64,000 bases of DNA from Darksidea phi (lineage: Eukaryota; Ascomycota; Dothideomycetes; Pleosporales; Lentitheciaceae): NCBI GenBank assembly GCA_030770425.1, contig JASJFT010000107.1:1-64000 (forward strand). The letters are read 5' to 3'. The position numbers and the translations under genes were made by a program. The notes beneath the pieces were generated by a model. It was not told where the DNA came from. It searched no databases and saw nothing but the letters and a program-made list of their open reading frames with translations. Below are positions 44,590 through 55,758 of this stretch, one piece after another (position 1 is the stretch's first letter; each line of letters opens with the position of its first letter).

Positions 44590-46705
44590 TCACGATAACA
44601 GGGTCCTGTAACCCTTTCCTTTCGCTTTCAGAAACTGAGCCTGTGTAGGCTCGACGTGATGGAGTAGCATCAGATCAAACTTCTCCGCCCAACCACGCCC
44701 AATACTAATATCCAGCGGTGTTTCTTTCTTAGCGTTTAACATATACAGCGCCTTCCTGTCGCCGTCTTCTGGGTTGGCGATTGTTTGCAAGAGAGCCTTT
44801 AGGGAGTCGTTACTGTTGCCGCAGCGGCTACTTTGAAGGTGCCATCGCCATCAAGGTTGGTGCGGGACGCGAGTGCAGCCTCGGACATCTTGGATAAGAG
44901 AAAGGTGAAGGCGTGGGAAAAGTTGCAGTGGGTAGCCCATGTCAGCGCCTCAATGTAGAAGGCCGTTCGCAGACTAATTAAGTCTGATTGTCGACCTGGA
45001 CCGAGCCTTCGAAAAGCCAGCTCCTCAGCTTCCACCAAAGCCGTTACAATCACGGGCTCTCTCGAGCTTCTCGCCACCATGGCCCGTAGCAGGGGAGCGC
45101 TACGCATGTTAGCATACTCCATAGCGTCTAGAACGCGTTCGCAGTCTGCGCTATAACTGCCTTCCTCAGTCAAGAGCAAGTGCTTGAGCAACAGGCGCAC
45201 TGCCCCTATCCGTCCGCTTGCCACGGTCATGAGTAGCGGTGTAGGTGAATTATTATCCCGAGAACCGGCATCCGATTTGAGGATGTTTAATAGCCAGTCA
45301 AGGAACCTCAGCTTTGTGACAGAGACCGCGCATTTTTCCGTCAACCGCATGGACATCGGCACCCTGCGAGACCAATTCTTGTGCAAGTTCAAGACATGTT
45401 TGGCCGTCTTTCGGGCGCGATGCAAGAGCACGCAAACCGGCCCAAATTTGGAAGCGGTGTATCCTCTTTGATGTCTCGAACATGAATATTAGCCCCCTGT
45501 TCAATGAGAAACTTAGCATACTCGAGATCCCGATCTCTGATGATGAGATGTAGCAACGGACGTTTAGATCGTTCCATAAGCACTTTCGAAACAGGAACGC
45601 CATCCTCAAAGAATTCTTCTCTATCTTACTGCATTCCTGAGTGGCTGTGTGTATCGCCGTGTCGTCTGTATCTGGCCAAATGCGAAGGATTGTTGGAATT
45701 CAACTCTCCTTATTTGATGAAAATGCTTTTGGGATGTGGATACTGAATACATCGCCGCTCGTGAAAGTCGTCTTCAACACCCCTTAGATAGGGTCTGACG
45801 AGAGCGTCAACAGTTGTAGATTCATTCGTCCCAGTTCCCGTCTATACAGCATTTGCATCAACTCAAGAATAACATGGGTATTTGCTGAGCTAATCCATTT
45901 TGAGGCACAGTAGTCGTTCATTCGCATCAGACCCAAGTCGTGAAAGCTTGTCCTGGTGTTTTAAAAGTAGTCTCAAACCCTCAACGTAGGCTTCCGTTAC
46001 CGCAAGATGAAGTGGAGAAAATTGCCAATGTCGGAGATTTAGATGTATTCGAGGAACGGAAACCTCTGTGAGGCCGCTCAAAAGTCTGGAGTGGGCGAGA
46101 CCCATTCTTATACTTTGTAATGCCCATAAGTGTATTGCGAGATCAGAATGCGAGAGTCAAGGCTTCGGCGTGTGGAATCGAAAATGTCCTCCAAAAGAGG
46201 CCAAATTATCCGGAAGTCATCTGATTTAAGGTGGCTCAAATGTGTCGCCCCGTAGTTCGACGCATAATCCAGAAACGGAAAATTGGTTGCAGTCTGCAAG
46301 TCCGAATCGGTATACAGCGGGTCCCGGGCAAGCCGTAGTGTCTCGCGAAACGCCTCTGAGATGAAATCCTCTAAGCCAAGATACAGAATGCGATTTTTAG
46401 AACTAGGATTTTTGCGAAGCCACTTCTTGACGATAGAAAGGGTTTGAGCGGCCGTTGTCTAGAAATGGAAGGGATAAAAACTCTTTGACGGAGTGATGCA
46501 ACAGTGATATCTTCCTAGTTGTATGGGATTGGCGAATAAGGCTACCGCATAACTGAAAGGCATCATTCTGCCGCTGGAGCGCGTTGTTTCGCAGCTGCCA
46601 CAGAGTCTTAGTCTTAGGTGCCATTGCGATTGTCTCAATGAGTTCTGTGATATCCAGTGCACGCTCTGAGAACGCTATCTCATCTCTATATTCTCCATCT
46701 ACCAC
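44590..46705 (-). pseudogene. NACHT-ankyrin (NLR-type) gene remnant
   Basis: Fungal NLR-type proteins couple a NACHT ATPase to ankyrin repeats and often act in allorecognition. Here only the part downstream of the ATPase survives. From 46705 leftwards the frame encodes the helical region after NACHT, with ALDITELIETIA and SLLHHSVKEFLSLPFL. Further left it encodes ankyrin repeats in at least three frames, including SPLHLAVTEAYVEGLRLLL, LLHLIIRDRDLEYAKFLI and PTPLLMTVASGRIGAVRLLL. Stops or shifts separate each segment (around 46403, 46108, 45890, 45583, 45298 and 44799). The Walker motifs and the N-terminal effector domain are absent. It joins abruptly at 46700 to a TPR fragment. Confidence 0.7.
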
Positions 46706-47255
46706 TTATTTAATATTTCAAGCAACAACTCTGTGTCGGGATAATGGCTGGCAAGGATCCGTTTGCGCAGCGCAAAGCATGTTTTTATCAGCGAGATAGC
46801 CTCCTCGTTACGGCTTTAGGACTTTAACGTCAATACGAGATTGGCTACAGCTATCAAGGTATCCAGATGTTTATCCCCAAGTATGCTCTTTCTCGTCGCG
46901 ATAACTTATATATCCAGCTCTTCGGCCTCCTTCCACCGCCCTTGACTCCACAACGGCAAGGCTAAGTTGGCCATACTGATGAGGGTGTCTAGGTGCTCCA
47001 GCCCAAGCGCCTTTTCATATATATCTATTACTCGCCGATACATCGCTTCCGCCCCTCCATACTTATCCCGCCTCCACAACACCGAGCCAAGCTGGCTGAC
47101 ACTGGTGAGCGTGTCTAGGTGCGCTAACCCAAGTACATTCTCCCTCCCCTCTAGCGCTTGTTGCTGCATTGCTTTAGCCTCTTTATACTTGCCCTGCCTC
47201 TCCAATACCACCCCTAGTTTGCTGATGCTAATGAGCTTGTCCGGGTATTATTCCC
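46690..47255 (-). pseudogene. TPR (kinesin-light-chain type) tail of an NLR-like gene
   Basis: Contains about four 42-residue TPR units of the kind that end many fungal Pfs- or patatin-NB-ARC proteins, recognisable from VLERQGKYKEAKAMQQQAL, the HLDTLTSVSQLG turn and LHLDTLISMANLAL-like turns. Three in-frame stops occur: TAA at about 46906, TAA at about 46827 and TAG at about 46700. Each lies where the family usually has Gln, so a single C-to-T change of CAA or CAG explains each. The conserved MENIE-type ending directly follows the last stop. The upstream NB-ARC part is missing; AT-rich DNA begins at about 47260. Confidence 0.7.
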
Positions 47256-47559
47256 TCAACAGAGATAAAATAGGCTATAGTACAACTTAAACTAGCTAGT
47301 CTCTTTATTCTTTATCTATATAATACTAATTATTATTAAGAAGCTTCTTAATAAACATCTATCTAAATATATATATTTAGTCTTCGATCGGATCTTGGAC
47401 GTGACCTTTTTCCGGCGCTCGTTGTCGCTGTCATGGGATACGGCTTAAACGGTTCGTTTCGATACATTATGCTCTTCCGACCGAGCTTTTATCTTCTTGA
47501 CAGGCTTATGCCCCTCGTCATCACTCAAGGAGTGAGACTTCGCCTTGTTTAGCGGGTGC
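47256..47559. other. AT-rich junction DNA
   Basis: About 300 bases, very AT-rich to 47390, including the palindrome TTAAGAAGCTTCTTAA at about 47335-47350. No gene; probably decayed repeat sequence between two NLR-type fragments. Confidence 0.5.
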
Positions 47560-48190
47560 TCACACCTCATCATCACTGTCATGGCCAGAACTTTCGTCGT
47601 CTACAACACGCCGCCGCCGTTTGTTGACACGCCGATTCGCCACCACCGTCAACCGCAGATTATTCCGAGACGCTTGCGACGCCATAATAGACTCGGTAGC
47701 ATAGGTACGTTTTTGCTCGGGTCGGGGAGAGGACGGTCGATCTCGGCGCGGCAGTGGCGATTTCCTCCTCATTCTGACGGCGGAGGGACTTGGTGACTCC
47801 TTCTCGCTCCTCTTCGGACTCCTCTGTTTCGATTTGAAGTTATCGTAGGCTGTCTTGAGCGCATCTCTCTCTTGTTCCCATTTCGGACCCCGTCGATCTT
47901 CGGAGATCTCCCAGTAAGCCCTACCTTCTCGGTTTCGCCTCGTGGGGTCGAAATTTTCCTGCTCCAAAAGTAGGTGGATAATACTCAGATACCCTCGACC
48001 GATGGCTACTAGCATTGGCGTCTCCATGTATTTCGAAGGATCGGGATCGGCTTTCAGACCGCTTGCCAGGAGAATGGCAAGAATATCGTAGTGACCACCG
48101 CGTGCTGCCGCGAGACCGCATGTAGTATTCGGCTTGATGTTACTGTTTATAAGCTCTTCCACCTCGACCGGCGACGTGTGCCGATGCACG
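47560..48190 (-). pseudogene. Ankyrin-repeat protein, C-terminal fragment
   Basis: The open frame encodes two ankyrin repeats (AAARGGHYDILAILLASG and MLVAIGRGYLSIIHLLLEQ), then a charged segment (WEISEDRRGPKWEQERDALK), and a Ser/Arg/Pro-rich tail ending DSDDEV. This is the C-terminal architecture of large fungal ankyrin proteins. The frame stays open further to the right only as antisense to the SNF2 gene, so I end the homologous part near 48190. There is no start codon at a sensible place. It is a 5'-truncated fragment placed head to head with the SNF2 gene with no spacer. It could be a short expressed protein if a start was acquired. Confidence 0.55.
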
Positions 48191-51154
48191 TCAGCAGAAA
48201 AGCTCGGTCGGCTGGATGAACACACCTTCGAAGCCCTCTCCAAGCTCCAGGCCGACAGCGAGCTCCATCTGCAGCTCACCTTCTCCACCACACCGGTGAC
48301 GCCTGAGCAGGGCTTGAAACCTCCCGGCGGGACTGTGGGCTTCTTATCCATCATATTATATGGGCTCAGAGGCCGCCTGGACGATGTACGCTACTTCACG
48401 ACTCAATGTGGCTATTACCTGGAGGACCCGCTGGGCTGTGACCGTAATGTCCCGTACCTGAATCCCCAAAGCCTGTCGACCATCTATGAGGAGCCCCAGA
48501 TGACGTTCGACTTGGCTGGCCTGGCGCAGCAGCACCAAGTCGACGACTTCTCGCAAACACCCTACGACCTTCTCGCGGGCTTTGAGACTGCAGCCGAGCT
48601 AGCCGAAGCTCCCACACCCGGCGCGCTGCGCACCCAGTTGAAACCGTACGTTCCTGTAAGCGCACTATCGGGTAGGCTCCTACTGATCCCGTCTTCCATA
48701 CAGACATCAGCGGCAGGCTCTGACCTTCTTTCTACGGCGAGAGCAAGGACTACATCCAACGACGAACGACATGGGGGTCTGGTCGAGGTCCACCAATGGA
48801 GAAGGCACCACGAGGCAGGTTGTCGTGTTTCCTCCAGCCCTACATCAACGCTGACTTCTATGCTAGCTTTACCAATACAATCACCGGCCAATCCCAGCTG
48901 GCGCCGCCCCCTATCTGGAGAGGAGGCATTATTGCTGATGAAATGGGTCTCGGCAAAACCTTGAGCATGATCGCTCTGGCTGCCTCCGATCAAGACACTG
49001 ATGCTAGAAGCACTTACACTCCAACACAAAACGCCCAATCGACCGAGATCCGCTCGACTCTCGTAGTGGTTCCATTGAGCTGTAAGAAGAAACACATCGT
49101 CTTCAAGCCCAGCGGCTGACTTGCCATTTCAGTACTCTCGGTTTGGGAACAGCAGCTGAAAATGTAGGGCCGACCAGAGTGCCAATTTCTTGTTTTGCTA
49201 ATAATCCTCAGTCACACCCATCCCCGTCGGATGACCTGGTTCAATCATCATGGGAAGCATCGATTGCAACTTTCGGGAACTATCACTGCTCCCGACATTG
49301 TGTTCACGACTTACCAGACCGTCGAATGCGAGACCAGGAACAAGAGAGTGAAGTCAGGCTCGGTATCCTCGTACCGTTGGAGACGCATTATTCTGGACGA
49401 AGGTATGGCCCCACCATGGTGACTTCTGTGCGCACAGCGCAGGCTGATAGCATCCAGCACACATTATCCGCAACCACAAGACCTCAACCGCGCGCGCCAT
49501 CTCGTCCCTCCGTGCAAGGTCACGATGGGCAATATCAGGCACACCCGTCCAAAACAGGCTGACGGATTTCCTGGGATTGTTCAGTGCTCTCCACTTCAAG
49601 CCCTACGATGAATTTGCAGTCTTTGATGCAGACATATCCGCCTTGTGGCGGAGAGAGCCGGTTGAAGAAGCGATTGACGCATTTAAGAGACTGCTCTCGT
49701 GCGTCATGATTCGCCGCACGAAAACCATTCTGAATCTACCCCGAAGGGACGATAAGATCGTGAGGCTATCTTTCAATACGATGGAACGCAAACGATATCG
49801 CCGAGTAGAACTGCCAGTAACGGAAATGCTCGACGATGCCGCCGACACTACGAGCCGCATCAGGAGCTCTTGGCTGAGCGCCATCGAGCAAATCAACAAG
49901 CTTCGACTCATCTGCAACCTCGGAACCCATGACTCTGCAATTACACCTAAGATTTCAGGTATGACAGGAGGGACGGTTGCCAGCAGTGGGCTGGGTGGGC
50001 CGTTCGAAAATGACCTCTCCACTGCGACTGATCAAGAAGCGGAACTGAAACCCTATTCTTTCACACCTGGCCTCTTATCTCCCCCAGCCATTGGATGCGA
50101 TGAAAAGCTCATGTTTCTTACTACGCGCCTCTCAATTGGGGGTGAGGTGTGCACACAGTGTCTGGAGCCCATTGACTCGTCGCCATCTGGACGAGAGCTG
50201 GAGCAATTAGCATCCTCGGAAGTCTACTACTCAAACTGCTTGCGACTGTTCTGCGCCAGTTGCGCCATTCTCGTTCGATATCAAACACCGGAGCCATGTG
50301 AATGCACCGTCAACGCTGCTCGGTGTCTTCTCCGACGCCTATTACCGCTTCTAGCTACTCCACGACTGAGCCCGACCGGAGGTGCCTCGCCAACTCCAAT
50401 GGATATTGACAATGAATGTTACCTATCTAGCAAAGTACAGGCCCTCACCTCGGAGATCCGTGTCTCTCCTAAAGAAAAGAAGTAAGTGAGAAGTGCTCGC
50501 TGATGCTCACGCATGCGCGCTGCTCGGCTGACTGGGAATAGTGTTGTGTTTTCATACTGGATTACAAGCCTGGACATGGTCCAACGCGGCCTTGAAATGG
50601 AGGGGATCGGATTCGTCCGCATTAACGGCAAAGTAGCAACACAAAAACGAGTGCGTGCTATAAAACAGTTCCAGTCTGATGCCAGCATACGCGCCATCCT
50701 GATCACAATTTCGTGTGGGGCTTGTGGGTAAGTGTCAGGCTTGAATCACAGGACTGTGTCAGATTCATAACGTTCATCATCAGCCTCGACCTCACTGCGG
50801 CTTCCCGTGTTCACCTTCTCGAGCCCCAATGGAATCCGTCATTGGAAGATCAGGCTCTCGCCCGAGCGCATCGCCTGGGACAAGAGCATCCTGTGACGAC
50901 GCTGCGATATGTCATCACGGACTCCATCGAAGACGTAGGTCAACACCCCCTTCCTAGCACAAACACGATGCTATACTATTTACGGTCTGTGAAATAACCT
51001 CTCCGTCGCAGCATATCCTCAAAGTGCAAGACAGGAAGAAGCTGTTGTCGACTACCCTTTTGTCGAATGACAAGTCATTGCAGGTAAGCAAGTCCAACCC
51101 GAACTACTGGAGTCGCTCGGAAATACCCTAGCTTTGTGATCATTTCAGTTCTAG
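48137..51154 (+). CDS. SNF2-family helicase, HLTF/Rad5-like
   Basis: Likely nuclear DNA translocase. Ten exons: 48137-48645, 48704-48814, 48867-49081, 49133-49163, 49212-49402, 49458-50481, 50542-50727, 50784-50934, 51012-51083, 51149-51154. They give 831 residues with all phases consistent. Motifs: ADEMGLGKT (Walker A), ILDEAH (Walker B, rebuilt across intron 5), SGTPVQNRLTDFLGLF, RRTK, a degenerate C-x2-C zinc region (CTQCLEP...CASC), then VVFSYW, ISCGACGLDLTAASRV, EPQWNPSLEDQALARAHRLGQ and the KVQDRKK end. Intron 2 has no workable GT donor in phase; a GC donor (AG/GCAGGT) with acceptor CTAG fits exactly and gives 52 nt. The last exon encodes only Phe plus stop. The N-terminus is uncertain, because it begins inside DNA antisense to an ankyrin fragment and HIRAN or other upstream domains could have been lost. 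Confidence 0.75.
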
Positions 51155-51582
51155 TCTCTCATGATTTTGGTCTAGAAACTCCAACAATTGCTCCACGGCG
51201 ATTGACCGACGTACGCTACAAATGGTAAATGATAACACTGTCCGTGAGGGCAATGTCCACTTGCCTTTCTGGCCCCTTGGACAGGGGTGTCTCTTGCCGC
51301 TGGCAACGCCGATGCGGGTCGGCCGCCCTCCCTGCATGTGGTGGCAACCGCCACAGCCAAATCGCTCGGATTACCGTTAGATATCACTCACAATCATGCT
51401 TGCACACCTCATACACTTCCACTTTCACACTAGCTTGATATTCTACATTAAAAGTACTACGACCCTTAATATCTCTAGGGCCAGGGACTGATACTCATCC
51501 CCTCAAAGTCTTCGTTGCTAGCAGGCCAGAAGTTCACCTAGAAACGAGCTTTGAGTTATGCCTAACTGTGTCAATCACTCAG
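51155..51582. other. Spacer, no gene seen
   Basis: About 430 bases after the SNF2 stop. No conserved feature. An acceptor-like CTCAG precedes the NLR fragment that begins at 51583, so an intron relic may be included. Confidence 0.45.
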
Positions 51583-51885
51583 TCTGACGTTCAGCTTGAT
51601 ATGGAGACCTATGTGCGGCAACAACTAGAGAAGCTCCAGATCGCCGACGATGAGGATACGAAACAGGATATCATAGTATCTGAATTGGTTGAGAGGGCCC
51701 AGGGAATGTAAGTCCTCGCTTGAAACGTTGGTCTGTTCGAAGACTCGCTATGGCCCTAGGTTTCTCTGTGCTGTTTTCCAGATCGACCATCTTTCCCGCA
51801 TTCGTACGGCCATTACTACTGATGTCCTTATGGCGCAGCCTCGGGGTCTTGAGAATACCTTCGCGGAAAAGGCTGTGGTGGAGGA
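51583..51885 (+). pseudogene. Short NACHT-type NLR fragment
   Basis: Encodes the segment that follows Walker B in fungal NACHT proteins: LDMETYVRQQLEKLQ, IIVSELVERAQGM, then after an intron FLCAVFQIDHLSRIRTA and QPRGLENTF. The intron 51708-51759 (donor GTAAGT, acceptor CCTAG) is phase-consistent and rebuilds the common AxGMFLxA motif. Both ends stop abruptly, with no P-loop upstream and no repeats downstream. It is an isolated piece of an NLR gene, same strand as SNF2 and opposite to the NACHT-ankyrin remnant. Confidence 0.65.
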
Positions 51886-52388
51886 GTGGAGCAGCGGCGG
51901 ACATGGCTCGCTTAGCGTTGCTCTTGCCGTTCTGGGTCGCCCCATCTCCACAGTGGGTCCTTCTCCCCTGCCCGCCCACAATCTCTCGACGACATCACAG
52001 CAACCAAAGCAGCTTCATTCTCAATAGACCAGTCCTCTCATTGAATCAGCCGCTATCCAGCAAACCGAGAGAAGTCCTAGTAGAGTACATGGAAAGGGGT
52101 GCCGCCATTCCACCCAGCGCAAGATCCCACGAAGCTTACCCTGCCGCTAAAAGCTACAGCCCTGAGCAAACTGCTCACCTCGCACACCACGAAAGAAGCA
52201 CACCAGGCTCACGGCAAACTAACGCTATGCCTTCGACAGCAGACCGAGCCTCGCTCTTCCCTATTGCGATCCACACGCGCCCGAGCGCACACGTCCACAC
52301 CCACCATCAGCCGATGCCGCAGTATGAGACATGTTCGAGTGCGCGTGGAAGGAGTTGAGTTGAAGGGAAGGAGGGGGCGAGTCATTCA
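51886..52388. other. Spacer, no gene seen
   Basis: About 500 bases after the NLR fragment. ORFs run through it in several frames because of GC-rich composition, but none has a conserved motif. Confidence 0.45.
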
Positions 52389-53217
52389 CTACTCGTCCGC
52401 GTTCTTCTTCTTCTTTTTGGAGGGTGCTGAGGCGGCGCCTTCCTTCTTCTGGTGCACGACGAAGCGCGTGTAGCACTCTTCTGGGTCCCACTCGAAGCCA
52501 GCGAGGATGGGCAGGTCCAGCTCGTCGTCGGCCTAGGATGCGAAGTTAGCCGGACTGTGCCGAGACTGGAACACAAAGTGGTGCAGAGTAGATGGAAGCA
52601 TGACGCGACGCTGGGGATGGGCAATAAGCGCAAGATGGAACACGGCGTACCTTCTTCTTGAACTGCTTGTAGATGGCGTCCAGCGCGTCCTTGATGGTGA
52701 CGCCCCTCAGATTCCGTGCAGTGACTTCGAGGCCTAGCGGGAAGTGCAAATCGACCTTGCGGACTAATGGCAAGCAGAGCGGCTTCTTGAGCACATCCTT
52801 ATCGTCCAGCGTCGCGGGAGAGGTGTTTAACTTCCTATATGCCCAATGAGTCAGCCTTGTACAATGCCATTGGCGACGCCGAGGCTATCCGGTCGCCGAC
52901 GAGCTCGCCGGCCGACATCGGATGAAGTAGGCATCAAGGTAGGGAGCTCAACTACGTACCAGTTCAGTTTCTGCGTCTCGGGCGCGATCTTGATCTCCTT
53001 CTTCTCTTTCTCTGTCCTCTTGTCAGCCCCACATCCCAACATTCCGTACCCCGCTTACGCCATGGCAGGGCGGAAGGCGCTACTCACCCAGGTCGGCCAT
53101 GTTGAAGACGTCGGCATGCAATGAGCTGCCTCTCCGCTTCTTGGCCTCCTCCTTTTTAGGCGGCTCTTCTACGAGCGAGTCGACCTTGGAGAGCGTGTTT
53201 TCTGTCGCAGCTGCCAT
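52389..53217 (-). CDS. Small hypothetical protein, DUF6699-like
   Basis: Exons 53088-53217, 52960-53011, 52652-52834 (ending at 52651 in phase 0) and 52389-52532 give 169 residues; introns are 76, 125 and 118 nt and the phases match throughout. The N-terminus is polar with a KKRRGSS basic patch. The middle has LNWKLNTSPATLDD and VTARNLRGVTIKDALDAIY, a strand-strand-helix arrangement reminiscent of the DUF6699 fold. The conserved GFEWDPEECYTRFVVHQ follows, and the end is a Lys-rich tail. The assignment to DUF6699 is tentative; the gene itself is well supported by coherent splicing. Function unknown. Confidence 0.7.
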
Positions 53218-54019
53218 TGTGGTGGTGCGATAGGGTGCTGGTTCTCAGAACGAGCTGAAGGTAGATGTGATGAAAGAGCCTTGGTGAGCTTGGGGTGCAG
53301 TGATGTATGAGTGAGCTTGAGGAGTTGAGCTAATCGAGGGCGCTTGGAGTGGGAGAGAGGAGAGATGGAGGGAGGGCGCAGTGGATGAGGGGTCAATCTG
53401 CCCGGCCGATGGACAGGAGACTGTCACTTGATCACGGCACCACCGTCCAATGGAATGCCGCTAGCCGCTTCAGCTGTCCTGTGCACGGACCGCAAAGCTG
53501 GGGTAAGATGCGGGGTGGGCTCCGCCCGCTCCGCAGTGAGAGGATAGAGTGTCCCAGCAACAGCTATCAACGGGTGGTTCATTGAGCTAACGCCTATATC
53601 ATGTCTTTTCTGTTGCGATGGTGAGGCTGTTTTGCGGAGTTGAGGCTCTTGCGGTGATGTGAATGATAATAGGGTGAGCCTCACGCGACTGCCCTTGCGC
53701 TACGTCATCAGCCCACCCGTGCCAACCACGGACCGTTTCGGCTAGGCCATGGCGCGGCCGGATGATTGTATATACGGGCTCGGAGCTTGTGCAGCGAGTG
53801 CAATTGGACCGGCACAGCTCCACCTTATGCGCAGCCATGAGGAAGGATGAGGCGGATGACTGCGGTAGGCCAATTGATGCCTCACAACTGGCCTAACCTT
53901 TGGCCTGATGAGCTGACACACGGATCTGCTCTGATAGAGAGCTGTTTCTATTGCGGATTTCTATAGGAATGAAGTTCAATATCTCTATCACTAATTGTAA
54001 GCTAGACCAGTGGAGAACT
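53218..54019. other. Spacer, no gene seen
   Basis: About 800 bases between the DUF6699-like start and the aldo/keto reductase stop. The left part should include the promoter of the former. No feature recognised. Confidence 0.5.
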
Positions 54020-55202
54020 CTAAAAATGTCCCTGTATGGCCCTGGGCTGATACAGCTCCTCGAGATACTTCTCTTCCTCGTCCGTCAACGTCTTGCCCCT
54101 CGCCTCCAACGCCTCGTCCATGCGCTTCGCAGAGCTGAACCCAATAATAGGCGAGGTGACCCTCTTGTTGATCCAAGCCAGAGCCACACTGCTCATGCTC
54201 CACTCGTGCTTCTTCGCCAGCTCTTCCACGCGATCAATCATCTGCTTGTCCTGCTCCGTGTGGCCAGACATGTTGGTTCCGTCTTGCTTTTCCTTCTCGG
54301 AGCGTGTGGATTCGCCGAACGCGGAGGCGGGGCGCGCGAGATGGCCACGGCAGAGGGGCGCCCACTGTGCTGTGTTAGAAGAGTAAAGCGAAGAAGAAGC
54401 GGACGGGGAGTGCTTACGGGGATCAGTCCGACACCGGTCATGTTGCAGAAACGATTCATCTCACGTTCCTCTTCTCGATACAACAAATTGTAGTGATTCT
54501 GCATGCTGACAAACTTGGTCCAGCCATGCTTCTCCGCGACGAACTGCATAGTCGCAAACTCTACCGCCCACATGGAGCTCGCGCCGATATACCTCACTTT
54601 ACCGCTCTTGATAAGATCATGCAGCGCCTCCATAGTCTCCTCGACGGGCGTCGTCTTGTCGAAGCGATGGATCTGCAACAAGTCGATGTAGTCGAGGCCC
54701 AAGCGCTTCAAGCTGGCATTGACTTGATTGAAGATGGCCGTGCGTGACAGACCGCCCTGGTTGGTATAGTCCTTTAGCTGCACGACTTCTTTGGCGTGCA
54801 GCATGGTGCGGAAAGAAGGTGTTTCGCCGACAGCGCCGTAGCATTTCGAGAGGATGGTGAGTTTTTGCCGGGGCAGGTCGTACTTCTTGATGGCTTTGCC
54901 AATGATTTCTTCGGACCGGCCGTTGGAGTAGATATTGGCTATCGGTATCGGTTCAGGTCAGTCCTACGCTTGCAAGCAATAGATGATGCTATCTACGTAC
55001 CGGTGTCCCAGGTGGTAATTCCTCTATCCCATGCTGCCTTGAGTAATGGCAGCGCTTCCTCTTCTTCCACCACCCATGGCATCCACTCCTTGCTCCCGAT
55101 GCTCATCGCACCCAAAATGGGCACTGACACCCTCAAACCACTCTTCCCTAGCTGCCTATATTCTGCCTTCGACTCCTTCAAGAGCTGCTGTATGTCCGTC
55201 AT
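54020..55202 (-). CDS. Aldo/keto reductase
   Basis: NADPH-dependent reductase of aldehydes or ketones; cytosolic, substrate unknown. Exons 55001-55202, 54418-54938 and 54020-54364, with introns of 62 and 53 nt, give 355 residues. The catalytic tetrad is present: Asp66 and Tyr71 (TWDTANIYS), Lys99 (LSKCYG) and His158 (LQIHRFD). The VGLIP-WAPL junction created by intron 2 rebuilds the nucleotide-binding loop, and the late [15 protein letters not shown] motif binds the cofactor phosphate. It belongs with fungal proteins related to yeast Aad and versiconal hemiacetal acetate reductases, but it has no biosynthetic cluster around it. Confidence 0.93.
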
Positions 55203-55758
55203 ATTTGCGATTTATTTCGCGGGGTTTTGTCGATATCAAGGCGGGGTACCGGCGACCAGGCAAAGGTGCAAATGGATGACCGGAATCGAGAATGTAGCGG
55301 GCACCCATTATCCTTATATAGCCCTAGCATCGTGCGGCTTTTGTTGATTACGAAGCTACGATACATTTGGATGCGCGGTGTACGGATTTTGCGGTGATAT
55401 TTCTTGGAAGCGGTATATGTGGCGGCGCTGACATCCTAGAGCTGACATCCTAGAGCTGACGAGGCCGTCTTTCATTGGTGCAACGTGCGTTAGGATGCAC
55501 AGAACGACATCGTGATATAGATGCAGCTGCAGTTGATGCTGGGCACTTCCTACAGTTGATGGACGTGTTCTTCGGACATAATGCAATCATGGAATAACAT
55601 AAATTTATATCCGAACCGCAATTTTCACAATCGGGTTCAGTATTGTTCATTGACTCTGGTTTTTGAGCTTTACCCCCCGAGGCGCCGGTTCGCACAGCGT
55701 GATGCAGAGAAGCTCATATGCCCATGAAAGAAACCGCACTTCCCAAACCCGCCAACTT
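55203..55758. other. Spacer with short 14-bp tandem repeat
   Basis: About 550 bases between the aldo/keto reductase start and the RPL9 stop. It contains GCTGACATCCTAGA repeated 2.4 times at about 55427-55460 and no coding features. Confidence 0.5.
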
